Below, piece by piece: positions 21,320-31,588 of a stretch of 64,000 nucleotides of DNA. How positions within the stretch are numbered: position 1 is the stretch's first letter; the number at the start of each line of letters is the position of its first letter. The stretch is from Coccinella septempunctata. Lineage: Eukaryota > Arthropoda > Insecta > Coleoptera > Coccinellidae. The notes below the pieces were generated by a model that saw only the letters and a list, made by a program, of their open reading frames with translations, did not search any database and had not been told where the DNA came from. The DNA is taken from contig NC_058193.1 in the NCBI RefSeq assembly GCF_907165205.1, positions 310,001 through 374,000 on the forward strand, given 5' to 3'. A program made the position numbers and the translations under genes.

Positions 21320-21694
21320 TATTATTATATAGGTTGCTACCCTGCCCTGAACATGACCACGACCACCCCCACCAAACAAAACTACTTTTAAATGTTTTCC
21401 TTCCAGCAAAAAATATACGTACCTACAATAATTGAAATCATACATATATTTTCTATGCTCTATATCCGTTCATGTTTGATAAATGAAAGAGCAGTTGAAC
21501 ACAATACAATTATAACAAATCAAATCAAATAATACTAATCCATATATGTGTTTTGTTTTGACTCACCTCTTTCAAAGAATTTCCTGATATCCATTTGGCG
21601 GAGAAATATTTCCAATTGTTTTACAGTAAACGTAAATCTCGTGTCGCCGCAACTAAACTATAAAAATGAGACACTATGGCGCATGAAATATTTA

Positions 21695-21817
21695 AGGGCC
21701 AGTTGCATACACGCTTGATCTGTAGTTCAACGTGAACTGTAGTTCATGCGCATAAGAATTCTTGTGGCTTGAACTACAGTTCCACTTAAACCACAGATCA
21801 AGCGTTTATCTGGCCCT
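21695..21817. mobile_element. 123-bp MITE with TA target
   Basis: Left end AGGGCCAGTTGCATACACGC and right end ATCTGGCCCT form inverted repeats, continued by GATC...GATC and GAACTACAG arms so that nearly the whole element folds on itself. TA at 21693-21694 and 21818-21819. A further ATCTGGCCCTTA end is seen at 21838-21849. It is one of the later insertions within the hAT. Confidence 0.8.
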
Positions 21818-22417
21818 TAGAATAATTATATTCTATGATCTGGCCCTTAAACTCCTAACTGAATTGCCTTATATATTCAAATATTTTCGCTCCCGTCACT
21901 GCACTCGACTCTATTTCCATCCTTGTCTCATACTTTCTATCACTGTCTTTTCTTTCCAGAATAGTCCATGCTAGAAGGTTCTTCGTGGCATTGCTGTTCA
22001 ATACAAGATGTCGCTATTGACCGTATAAAAATTGATGCTATTTCTCTACTGCAAAAAGTACTGTCGTCCGTAACGAGACAGCGCTAGATGTTGTTTTCTC
22101 CAAATTATATTCGGCTTTAATCCTAGATGGCTCTGATTGTCTCGTCGGGAGCGGAAACTACGAGATGCAACGGTTCCGCGGGAAATTTAAATTATACTGC
22201 GTCGCCAACAGTATACTATCTGGAGTGTTGTAAAATATTTAATTATAGATAAAAAAATTTAAATCAAAATATCTGACTGTAAAGATATTTTTTTCCAACA
22301 CTTTGCGCAGAGTAGGTAACACGTTTTATTTCCCACTTGCCAGGAAAATTAACGTTTATTTTATCTTCAAGGAAGGGGCAGCTGCCCCTCCCTGCCCCTA
22401 CCTGGGTACGCCTATGC

Positions 22418-23493
22418 CTAAAGGTTGAACTCTAGTTCCATTGTAAAAGTATAAAGACTTATCAGATGGTTTTCACTTATGCGTTCTTTTAAATTTTTTT
22501 CAAATAATTTTTCTGACATACAAGAGACACTGGCTCCTGAATCGATTTGACAAGAAATAATTATCGATTCTATCATTATATCAATTTGAAAAGGAATGTT
22601 TTCATTATTTTCATTCAAAACATATAATGGAACATCTGTTTGATCAGGAATTTCATCACTATCATTGTTTATATAATTATAATGATTTTTGTTTTTTCTA
22701 TTGAAACAAACACTTGAAAAAGTACCTTTCTTTTTACAAAAATTATTTTTGAAAAAGCACTTATCTTTTGTGTGCCACTGAAGTGTCTTTTTTCCCCACA
22801 ACAGGAGCATCTATGTTGCTTTGGTTTTCCTGATGATTTCTCTGCGGCGGCGTGTCTCTGGTCACCTGACCTATGACGTGGCCTGTCATTGCTGCGGTTT
22901 CGTATGAGGTTGATTGGTTCGGTCTTGACTGATTGCGAAATTTGATAAATTTGGGATGCCGCCATCTTTTTTTCTGCTACGGTGATCGCTTGCTCAAATG
23001 TGATATTTTTGTTTTCTTCCAGCAGTCTGTCTAGAATCATCCCTTTTCCAAAACCACAGACAAAACGATCTCGCAAACAAATGTCCAATTCAGCCCCAAA
23101 CTCTGAAGAGACTGCCAAACTCCTTAAGCGTGCAGCCCACTCTCGAATTGTTTCTTCCGGCTCTTTTCTTGAAGCGAAGAATTTGAAACGTTCAGCCAAC
23201 ACTGATTTCTTCGGTTGAAAATTTCTATCAAATAATTGTATCAGAGCATCAAAACTTTTTGCTTCAGGCAATTCTGGACTACATATGCTGAAGATGATTT
23301 TATAAGATTCTTCGTCCAGCATGTTGAGAAAGATTGCTTTTTTCTTATCAGAGTCTGTTATATCATTAGCACTGAAATAATTTCTCAACCTTGCCTTGTA
23401 AATATTCCAGTCGGTGATATTCAACTGAAATTCTCGTAGTTGACCGATGAAAGATGTGATCGCCGACGTCGCCGCTGCTCGATCGCCCGGCAT
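22418..23493 (-). pseudogene. Gag and proximal protease of retrotransposon 2 (broken)
   Basis: I start gag at the ATG at 23493 (MPGDRAAATSAITSFIGQL). A capsid-like region follows (WNIYKARLRNYFSANDI, EETIREWAARLRSLA). The nucleocapsid then begins CSCCGEKRH and shifts frame near 22790; in the next frame it continues HTKDKCFFKNNFCKKKG, giving Cys-rich knuckles. The protease starts IIISCQIDSGASVSCMSEKL (active site DSG) and is cut at 22418 by the hAT insertion. Its remainder is at 18269-18458. Confidence 0.85.
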
Positions 23494-23615
23494 GATGGAC
23501 ACGTGTGTCACTGATAAATTTCACTTCACAAGAAATAAAATTCGTTGAATACTTGTAAATAATATTATTCAAGTCCGAAAATATAACTTTTAATGTCCGT
23601 TATCCTCGTCGCCAC

Positions 23616-23819
23616 TGAAGTGTCTTTTGGCAGTTTTTAATTTACGTGCCGGATTAGTACAGAGGAAAGAAAGTAACTTAAAGCAGATACATTTATTTTC
23701 TTTCGCATATGTACATTGACTAGTGCAGAGTTGAAAACCGGATTATGATTTTCCCTACAGTAAATTATATTTAGGGAGGGGAGATGCGCAAAGATATTTT
23801 CTATATTAAATATATTACA
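23616..23819 (-). repeat. 5' LTR of retrotransposon 2
   Basis: 204 bp; partner of 15228-15429. Followed on the right by AAGTG, the 5-bp target duplication. It should carry the minus-strand promoter of the element. Confidence 0.92.
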
Positions 23820-25359
23820 AAGTGAGACCTATTTTCCTTTATGGAACAGTAGAACGTTATGAAGGAGAAAGCATCATGCCTTTTTATAGCTAAATTGAAT
23901 TTCGATAAATTGTCCAATATTTATTTTCATCTAATTCAGTTCTTCAGTTTACGTCATGGTTTTTTAGTAATGACCAAATCAATTCAACATTTATAGACAA
24001 TTAATAAACATATTGAGATTCTTACTGTGCTTCATTCATATTACTGAAATACTGAAAACAAATACCACGATCCATTCAAGATTACTGATGTCTCTTACGT
24101 ATGAAAATAGTGGATATCAGTTGAAATTTTTACCAAGAATTTTTCTAACCGCCTCAGATTGTTTGGAGTCATGTGATCTGACGCAATGGAGTTTTTCATT
24201 GTCACCTGAAATGAAAAATATTTCTCTCTATAAATATAAAAAAAAATGTGTACAAATGTAGTGCGATACTGACAGCCTGTATATCGTCGGTGACTATGTT
24301 TTTAAACAAGTACCGATATATAACTAGCAGACTAGTCGATTCACATCAGAATTGAGATTTTATATCATTGTACTAATCAAACGGTAAAATAATAAACTGT
24401 GACCGATCAGTGTTATCTTTTCCACCTTACCAGAAATTTATTCAGAAAAAATCATACAACTCGTTTTGATCTATTCATGAACCCTATAACTCTTTTCTTT
24501 GTGCTGCTCGACTTGCTTCCAGAATCTTACAGTGCATCCTTTGGAACATTTCTAGAGTTGCACCAATTTGTTTTGGGTATTCTAAATTGAATATAAAATG
24601 GAGGGCAAACATGAAATTGAATGCCTCCCTGAATTCATGGGTTGTGAACAGATTTTATTCCTCCATGAAGACCTAGTATCGATGGTCTTTATCTGAAAAA
24701 AAAGGAGATAAGTAGGACTCCAACAAGCAAAATTTCGATACAGAAGAATAAAAGAAGAAATCCTCAAAAGTTGGAATGAACTAGAAATATAGAAATACTC
24801 TTACCATATTCTACCACGCATGACTCCATGATCCCAATCATCGATGATACCTCCATGTCTGAATCCTGGAAGGTTATGAATAATAAATACTACTACTACT
24901 AATTTAACCGCATTCATTGTGATGAAATAAAGGAGAATGTACCAATTGCTTAAATTTTTACCTGGCTTTTTCTTATGGGAAAGCTTTTCCACACATCAGT
25001 ATAGCATGAAAAAATTGGCAAGTAGTAATAAAAAAATTCCAATATCTATATCGACACAAGGAACCTCGTGTCGATTTTTTACTTTTAGGAACGATATATG
25101 AATAATGAAAACAATTAGTTCATTACATATAATGATAAAAGTAATAAATAATAATGACAACATTATTCTGATGCATGAATAGACAGACGTACCTGAATTT
25201 TGAGAAAAATCAAACCCAAGTTCTGCTCAAAATGCTTGGCATAAAACTTCTGTAGAATTGTCTTGATTAGAAGCACTTGGAATTCTTTTCGCCACAGCAT
25301 AGTGCACAATTTTTTCTGCGAAGGATTCCATTTTGTCCTGCATATGGATTAAATCAACT
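23820..25359. other. AT-rich stretch, no gene recognised
   Basis: No frame with recognisable similarity. A short inverted repeat (ATCGACACAAGGAACCTCGTGTCGAT) straddles about 25048-25073. Otherwise I see no structure; it may be unique intergenic sequence. Confidence 0.4.
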
Positions 25360-26263
25360 CCTGTGAGTCATTTAAAATGCCATAGTACGTCACTTTTCCC
25401 TAAAAGAACGGACCAATTGCTTTTCAGATCATTTACCGTTGGGGGAATTCGAATTTTTTAAAAATTGGCTAATTGCTGCGTAATTTTCTTCTAAGAGGTT
25501 GTGAAATTCCCCGTTTTCTATATTCAATGAATTTAGTCTCTCTTTTTTTACTCTCTTCGATTCCTTCGACGGTGGGGGCCCAATTATTATTATCATTATA
25601 TTGAAACAGCCTGCTACTGAATTCATTTGTTTTTTTTCTCAAACTGGGGGCGATCACACTGCTCCTCTTATGAACTCTGTTGAGATAATGATTTCGATCA
25701 GACATTTTTGAAATGGCGGAGTGGGTACCATCTCCTATGACAACACCATCACTATCAATATCCTTAAATGTTTGAGGATATTTCTCAACCAATTATTTTG
25801 CCGGATATTCAAGTTTTTATTCGTCTCATTTCATGAACAATGGTGTGAAAAATGTGTGTAATATATTGTTTCTCACGTTTTCCGTCTTGGCAATGTTTTA
25901 TGACTTCCAGTAGAAGCCAAGGAATTCTGAAATTAGACCATACTTCTTCCATATTGGTGTCAGTCGCTATTTCCATGTTGGTGTCAGTCGCTATTGAGTT
26001 GACGAGGAGATCTTCCTTTCCTATATCTATTTGCATGGGGGTATCATCACTTAGAGGGATGAAAAAATCCGCAGAACTAGCCTTAAAGCTCGTACTATCA
26101 GATTGGAGCAGATTATATTTCGAGACCCATTTGCCGCCTTTTTGAAACAACATATATGTTTCCCTGCTGAGATGGATGACAATTTCATCTTCATCCAAAC
26201 GGGTACCATCAACATCAGATTCAAGAACCAGTTGATCACCCTCAAAGTGGAGTTTTTGAGAAG
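25360..26263 (-). pseudogene. CIDE-N-like / SAMD3-like arthropod gene fragment (broken)
   Basis: The exon begins after acceptor TTTTGCAG at 26263. It reads LVLESDVDGTRLDEDEIV and ends KGGKW, close in pattern to CIDE-N or PB1 ubiquitin-like domains (LVL-x-DGT, then a run ending GxKW). An acidic linker follows with a duplicated ATDTNME block. Then come FRIPWLLLEVIKHCQDGKRE and, after a frameshift near 25800, VEKYPQTFKDIDSDG with IGDGTHSAISKMSDRNHYLN. These two blocks are typical of multi-copy metazoan proteins annotated as SAMD3-like. A second shift near 25470 leads to an end near 25360. Function is unknown; the family is often amplified with transposons. The fusion order is seen directly; the domain names are inference from pattern. 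Confidence 0.6.
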
Positions 26264-26480
26264 CTGCAAAATAATTGATTTAGAGCCTTGATTAATTGGG
26301 GATGATACTTATTTTTTTCAATTCATGGTGGAAGATAATGAATATAATTTTTTTTCAAAGAACTGATTCATACCCACAGACTTATAAAGGAAGATAGACC
26401 AAGTATGTTTATAATTTACTGGGGAAGAACATCAAGTTTCTAATGGAGTATCGACCAAGAATAATAATATAGGGAGAAAG

Positions 26481-26900
26481 TTATCGGGTTTGATATTTCT
26501 CAGTCGCATTCGCGTTATGATAATTTACGCACAAATCACACTGATCCTTTTTGGGAATATGAAATCCTAGATGGAATTCATTCACAAAGATCCTGCGATA
26601 CATAGATTCACGAACAGGTTGTTCACCTTTTTCTTTGCAATAATCTGTACATTTTTGAAATGTGCAAGGAACCAGACCAATATTTTTTCGAAGAATCTTT
26701 TCTGGTGTAATGACTTTACACTGTATCAAAGGAGTTGATATGATTTTTTACCAACTCCTTTCGTTTATCGTCAATGCAACTCTTTGCTATCTGTCTACCT
26801 CCTTGATCTTCATCTACTCTATCAATCTATTATTATTTTCAACAAATTTTTTCGCACCAATCTTCACTACTTGATGACTTATACCCCATGTATTCAAAAA
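26481..26900 (-). pseudogene. Arthropod repeat-family protein with PKKDQCxxC motif (broken)
   Basis: Minus-strand pieces in order: a ValIleGlyAlaLysLys/Asn-rich start, KELVKNHINSF with VESHYTRKDSSKK in an adjacent frame, then a clean exon (26729-26481) with SMYRRIFVNEFHLGFHIPKK and DQCDLCVNYHNAN. The order HINSFxxxESHYxR, then RIFxxEFxxxFxxPKKDxCxxC, recurs in a large arthropod gene family with transposon-like copy number whose mechanism is not settled. Frame changes near 26800 and 26730 make it a relic. It is on the same strand as the pseudogene at 25360-26263. Confidence 0.55.
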
Positions 26901-26999
26901 GAATGTCTGACAAACTTTCTCTCTATCACCTTCTTCTGAACTGAGATGATAAAAGAAAGACATTTTTTTACGGTAACAATAAATTCAATTTACCAAAAA

Positions 27000-27233
27000 T
27001 ACTTACCAACACGAGGTACATTGAAAACCAACGAATTTTTAATAGAAAGACTTCCACTATACAAGAGTTCCGCATCAAACCATTTCGAATGCCATTTGGC
27101 ACTACACCGTCCATTTTCGCGTAGTTTTATATTTGATGATTTCGTACAATGATATACTCCATCATCGAATAAAACTAATACATACGTATTTTTATCGTAA
27201 ATTTTACAAGCGATAAAAAAAAACAGTAATGTT
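27000..27233 (-). pseudogene. N-terminal exon, copy 1, start codon lost
   Basis: Reads VLVLFDDGVYHCTKSSNIKL and then KWHSKWFDAELL, as in copy 2 (49990-50181). Where copy 2 has the ATG at 50181, copy 1 has ACG. The pattern (hydrophobic strand, FDDG, a Cys, then KWxxxWFDAELL) resembles first exons of insect BEN-domain or DUF4806 proteins; this is inference only. Also lacks 12 bp present in copy 2. Confidence 0.45.
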
Positions 27234-27901
27234 AGTGCCAATTACTTTTCTCAAATATGATGGTTTCGTGAAAAACGAAAAACCATTGACCGTAAACCAA
27301 CTGTATGGGAGCACATATGCCTCTGATACGATATCATGTAAGAACACGAAATGAGAGGTCGGGTAGGGTTGTGTAGATCACGGATTCGATCATACGGATA
27401 AAGGATCTTGAAATCGAAATGATTCAATCATTCCGATCATTTTCGACCCTTCAATTTGAAACACCCATTTTTCACATCCTCTGTTCGAGATACATGATAC
27501 AGAATACCGAAAGGAAAGGTCGGCTAGGGCTGTCTAGATCACGTTTCTGAATCCATCCATAGGCATAGATCTGTTGGCAATCCTGGTTATGATCATCTTT
27601 TGTGTGTCAAAAATCCAACATCAAGAAAGAGTTAACTCTAGAAAAAGTTGTACACTATGGATTTTTAGAGACGTTTGAGAATTCAATTGTCTTTGAAAAT
27701 TTTATCAAAATTTTTGAGGTCTGATTTTTGTTTACAGCTATCGTGTTAAATAAAATACTGGATTCTTGAAAATAGATAAATACGTACCAACGCGCCCAGC
27801 AGGTACGTATGGGGGAGTATTTTGAACCCCCATTTCTAGTAACCTCGAGACTGTTCCAATTTCCTGCTTACTACAGGCTTACGACATGCATCCTGTAGTG
27901 G

Positions 27902-29270
27902 TCACGGTGAATTATCATCGTGCCCAAGGAAATTGGCCAAATCGCTGACCTCGTTTTCATCCAAATTGAGCACAGAAGATTGCGTAGCCAACTGCTTCCT
28001 TAACTGTGTTCCTCTGATGAGGTGGTGATTCGATATGCACGAATCCTCTGCCAACCTCCTCATCAAATCACAGGCCTTAAGGTGTTGGGAACAAGAGAAC
28101 CTCCCGGAATCCCAAATAAATATGGGTTGGATGGTGAAACCCTTGCTCTCTTCCTGTGCTTCAGTACCATTTCGAGGCATGCCACTAATTTTTTTGAAAT
28201 TAGCACTGGCACCCCTCGAGCTTTTTTCCCCCTTATTTCAAATCGAGAATACCTTTCCGCATTTTTTCTGTATTCTTCGGGCAGAGATCTATAAAATGCG
28301 GGATCGTCATTTTCCACCAGTGATTGATTATTTTTATAATCCTCGATGGTCGCTCTCTCAATTTCTCCTGCTCTCCTCCTATTGAATGATTGTATTGCAA
28401 TAAGGGTCTAAGAGGCTAATTCCTTCCACGTGTGGGCATTGAAGTTGTCTAGCCGGTCATTGTAATACTTTTCACGATTAACATCCAAGTAGATACTTAT
28501 TAAATGTCGAAACATCATCAACGGTCGGCAACTTAATTTTTTTTGTTCCTTTTTTGCTGTAGTTGATTTTCCATCACGGTTTTATTCACTTTCGAGGAGA
28601 AGTCCTCCTCTAGAAGTTTAAAAAAGTCTTACACTAAGGTTTCTTTATTACTGTCCCTCTCCTTTATGGACATGGTCACTAGTAGTTTTCCACATTTTTT
28701 TAGTGTGGTACAGCAGAGTGTCCAATTTTGCAGTTTTATTTACTGCCTCCAACACTTTATCAAAATAATCGGGGCAGTAAATTGTTGAAAAGTCACGAAT
28801 TTGGGGGTAAATTTTTTTCAATTCGATTAAAAATCTCCCGATTAATCGTAGTTTTGATCTAATCATCTTATGGAGATGTGACAGTCGATATTTTGTGACC
28901 TCATCTTCCCGGAGGACCGGGAAAACTATATCCCTCAATACAGGGCTTGCAATTTTATGTATATCATATATATTACCCTGTTACTTAATATTGTCGTGAA
29001 TCTGCCCCCTTTTTTATAAGAGGGTAAGCATTTAGGGTAGTGTTTCCGTAACGTATTTTTGGAGAACATGCCCTTCGAAGAGGGGCATATTTTATAATCA
29101 TTCATAGTTTTCTTCAAATTTTTCATTGGCCTCCGTGTGACGATAAGATCCCCCGAATTTAGATTCTCGTCAGTGTTGAACTGGTAAGATCCTTCCTTCC
29201 TCCGTACATCAATTATTTTTCTCCTTTCCTAGCAACCTTTAGGTAGCAGAGAAAATTTTCGAACTTCAGG
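27902..29270 (-). pseudogene. Tyrosine recombinase, copy 1 (deleted and frameshifted)
   Basis: Minus-strand pieces match copy 2 (50860-52772): ICPSSKGMFSKNTLRKH; a 'PVLREDEVT' region; LRLIGRFLIELKK; the last part of the helical domain; and the catalytic half with FEIRGKKARGVPV, RGTQLRKQLAT and DLANFLGH. Internal deletions remove parts of the helical domain (near 28915 and 28705), the C2H2/PHD segment (junction at 29270) and the tail with the catalytic Tyr. The frameshift near 28070 (LVPNTLR to ACDLMRRL) is shared with copy 2. Confidence 0.78.
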
Positions 29271-29285
29271 TTCGAATTGCCTACT

Positions 29286-29325
29286 ATTACATGCCTATTG
29301 ACGTTCACGTCAATAGGCATGTAAT
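29286..29325. repeat. 40-bp perfect palindrome at a deletion junction
   Basis: Two 19-bp arms (ATTACATGCCTATTGACGT and its complement) around TC. Copy 2 has only the right arm (52787-52805), preceded there by about 400 bp of PHD/C2H2 coding that copy 1 has lost. The left arm is therefore new sequence templated from the right arm. Confidence 0.85.
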
Positions 29326-30202
29326 CTTAATATATAATTAATAATATAATCTGTTTTCCAATTTATACGATTTCAAAAATTCTCCATTGAAATGTTCTGA
29401 CTTTCTTAGCCCACTTTTCCTGTGAAGATTTTCATCTGTGTAACATTTTGTGAGCCAATTTTTTTTTCGTATCTGACTCTATACTACTAAAGACAAAATG
29501 TCCTCACGTAATGCAGTTATAAAACGCGAACATTTCAAGTTCCTCTGACCATCCAAAATATATTTTTTCAATTGTCCAAATTATGCTTCAACCATGGAGT
29601 TGTTCACTCGAGATTGATCTCTAAACATCAGAGCACTTCAAACAGGAACGAAGAGTAAGTATTTCTCTTAAATGAGTCTCTTAATTCCTCATTCAGAAAA
29701 TGTTTTCTTTTCGTCCTTCATCATTCTCTAATTTAATATTTTGCAATTTCAGCAGCAATCTTCTATAGAATGGACGCGATTTATACAAAACTGCTTCTTC
29801 TTCACTATTTTCATTCGGTTCCACTGAGTGAGTTCAGATATTTTGAGTGTTTGAGGACAAATTGTACGTAAATAGTTTTCCTCATCTTTTGTTGATTCAT
29901 CAACAGATATATTGATGACAAAAGAATCAAAAATATTCATGTCATGAATAAGAATTGAGGCAGCTGATATATCCTTATAATATTTTTTTTTTAAATCATT
30001 TTTGGCCAAACGATCGATATCCTTGCATACCATTTTGATGAAATGCGCACAACATAAATGTATTGTTATCCGACTTTTTAAACTTAATTAATCAGTCACA
30101 TTCAAAATTTGTTAACAAAAAGTCAAATATTCCCTTAATAAACATATATTCAATGCAAAGCACATAGCGTGAATGTTCGCGAAAGAGAAATCTCGCACCA
30201 AT

Positions 30203-30300
30203 ACATTCATTCATTCATTCATTGCTGTATCCCGTTACCGGGAATGAATCTACAAAAAGACCAAAACAGGGAACAACAAAAAAAAAGGCGCGAACAGACT
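30203..30300 (-). repeat. LINE 3' tail with (CATT)n
   Basis: CATT repeats followed by GCTGTATCCCGTTACCGGGA and an A-run. The same sequence ends the LINE at 38680-39222 and recurs at 56880-56968 in copy 2 of the duplicated unit, so it was present before the unit was duplicated. Confidence 0.7.
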
Positions 30301-30309
30301 TATAATGAT

Positions 30310-31242
30310 TTTTTCTACAAGCGTGCGCGTTCAACCTTTTTCCCGCACGCATTCCAAGTTGCAAAGAGTCACTTTCTCAAAACGTGCCGGAAAAACGCCT
30401 GCTATTTCTTTCCCGCACGCATTTGCGTGCGGGAATGGATTAGCAGGGGTTTTTCCCGCACGCAAATATTATAGAGTAAATTAAATTCTATCATGTTTCT
30501 ATGCATAGAACGTCAACGATGAGAAACCCATAGTAATGACATGCAGAATTACGTCTGTCATTATATATGAATTAATCAAATGAGGTATGATCTGTTTCGA
30601 GAAATGGATACATTTATATATTTCAAGCGCTTGTAGAAAAAATATTGTTCCTAACTCTTGCGGAAAGTGTCTTGCCCGCACTCAACTGCTTACCCGAACT
30701 CTGCTTCGCATCGTTCGGGCAACGGCAGTTTCGTGCGGGCAAGTATCACTTTCCGCACTTGATAGGAAAATAACTATTTTCTACAAGCGTGCGCGTTCAA
30801 CCTTTTTCCCGCACGCATTCCAAGTTGCAAAGAGTCACTTTCCCAAAACGTGCGGGAAAAACACCTGCTATTTCTTTCCCGCACGCATTTGCGTGCGGGA
30901 ATGGATTAGCAGGGGTTTTTCCCGCACGCAAATCTTATAGAATAAATTAAATTCAATCATGTTTCTATGCACAGAACGTCAACGATGAGAAACCCATAGT
31001 AATGACATGCAGTATTACGTCTGTCATTATATATGAATTAATCAAATGAGATATGATCTGTTTCGTGAAATGGATATATTTATATATTTCAAGCGCTTGT
31101 AGAAAAAATATTGTTCCTAACTCTTGCGGAAAGTGTCTTGCCCGCACTCAACTGCTTACCCGAACTCTGCTTCGCATCGTTCGGGCAACGGCAGTTTCGT
31201 GCGGGCAAGTATCACTTTCCGCACTTGATAGGAAAATAACTA
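30310..31242. repeat. Two tandem 466-bp hairpin-rich repeats
   Basis: Units begin TTTTCTACAAGCGTGCGCG at 30310 and 30776 and are nearly identical. Each contains a palindrome (CCCGCACGC ATTT GCGTGCGGG), a nested inverted repeat (GCGGAAAGTGTCTTGCCCGC against its complement, enclosing CCCGAAC...GTTCGGGC), and a further CCCGCACG block. GC-rich stems stand out from the AT-rich surroundings. No coding. Absent from copy 2 at the same position, so it is an insertion. A third, rearranged unit is at 45890-46346. Confidence 0.85.
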
Positions 31243-31588
31243 TTCTTCTCAGGCATATCGAAAAACATTTAGCAATTTGAAAATAGAATTAAAATCGTGA
31301 ATAGCTGAGATCGTGGAAAAAATTGGGAAGATTCTTTCGGACATCTCAAGTTTTATTACACCTGTATAAAAATATATCCTTCTACAAAAATTATTCGGTT
31401 TTCTAACAACAGAACCAGTTGCATCGAAAAAAACAGGCACTTTTGTGCCTTGAGAACTTTAATTTGTTGGTTTCTTTGAAGTTTTATACTGAATGGCAGG
31501 CTTATTTCTCTTATGAAATCAGGATATTTCTGCTGTAGATTGACGACATCTATTAAATCATCTGTATTTGTGTCATTCCGAGATAGAG

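Larger units (their letters stand above)
18467..22416 (-). mobile_element. hAT transposon inside retrotransposon 2
   Basis: Imperfect terminal repeats: the right end on minus reads CATAGGCGTACCCAGG, and the left end on plus reads CTTTAGGCATATTACCCAGG. The 8-bp target duplications are CCTAAAGC at 18459-18466 and CCTAAAGG at 22417-22424, differing at one base. The size without the nested pogo is about 2.2 kb. It codes for a hAT transposase C-terminal half on the minus strand and also carries a 123-bp MITE. It splits the protease gene of retrotransposon 2. Confidence 0.85.
15228..23819 (-). mobile_element. Ty3/gypsy LTR retrotransposon 2 with nested insertions
   Basis: LTRs of 202 and 204 bp (TGAAGTGTC...ATATTACA on plus) are flanked by AAGTG at 15223-15227 and 23820-23824. 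Transcription is from the minus strand. A textbook polypurine tract (AAAGGGGGAAGAA on minus) abuts the 3' LTR at 15430-15442, and GTGGCGACGAGG follows the 5' LTR as primer-site candidate. Gag, protease, RT, RNase H and integrase pieces are of the nematode K02A2.6-like gypsy type. A 3,950-bp hAT interrupts the protease at 18467-22416, so the original element was about 4.6 kb. Confidence 0.93.
26970..31588 (-). repeat. Duplicated unit, copy 1 (DDE-like plus tyrosine recombinase)
   Basis: Closely similar to 49951-57327 over its length once insertions are removed. Copy 1 has extra deletions in the recombinase gene and a 930-bp hairpin-rich insertion (30313-31242); copy 2 has an LTR element instead. 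Coding order on the minus strand: DDE-like transposase, then the PHD/C2H2/tyrosine recombinase gene, then a small N-terminal-type exon. No terminal repeats were found at the unit edges. Confidence 0.85.
29460..31588 (-). pseudogene. DDE-like transposase, copy 1 (interrupted)
   Basis: The minus strand reads ISLPFSIKLHSS-like sequence near 31500, VPVFFDATGSVVRKPNNF with RRIYFYTGVIKLEM near 31330-31440, HFIKMVCKDIDRLAKNDLKK from 30050, DSFVINISVDESTKDE, and finally VNNSMVEA followed by a stop and FGQLKKYIL near 29590. The D in FFDATGS and the E in SMVEA are good candidates for a DDE/D triad. Related arthropod proteins of unknown superfamily share these blocks. A LINE tail (30203-30300) and a 930-bp repeat insertion sit between the first and second blocks, and stops are present. 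Confidence 0.6.

Noticed and set aside
24013..24261. Plus-strand 82-codon frame
   Set aside because: No recognised similarity, poor composition, and no splice or promoter support in AT-rich DNA.
28022..28385. Plus-strand frames opposite the recombinase (also 51068-51431 and 51546-51941)
   Set aside because: Antisense shadows of the minus-strand recombinase; they show no motif of their own and are conserved only because the coding strand is.
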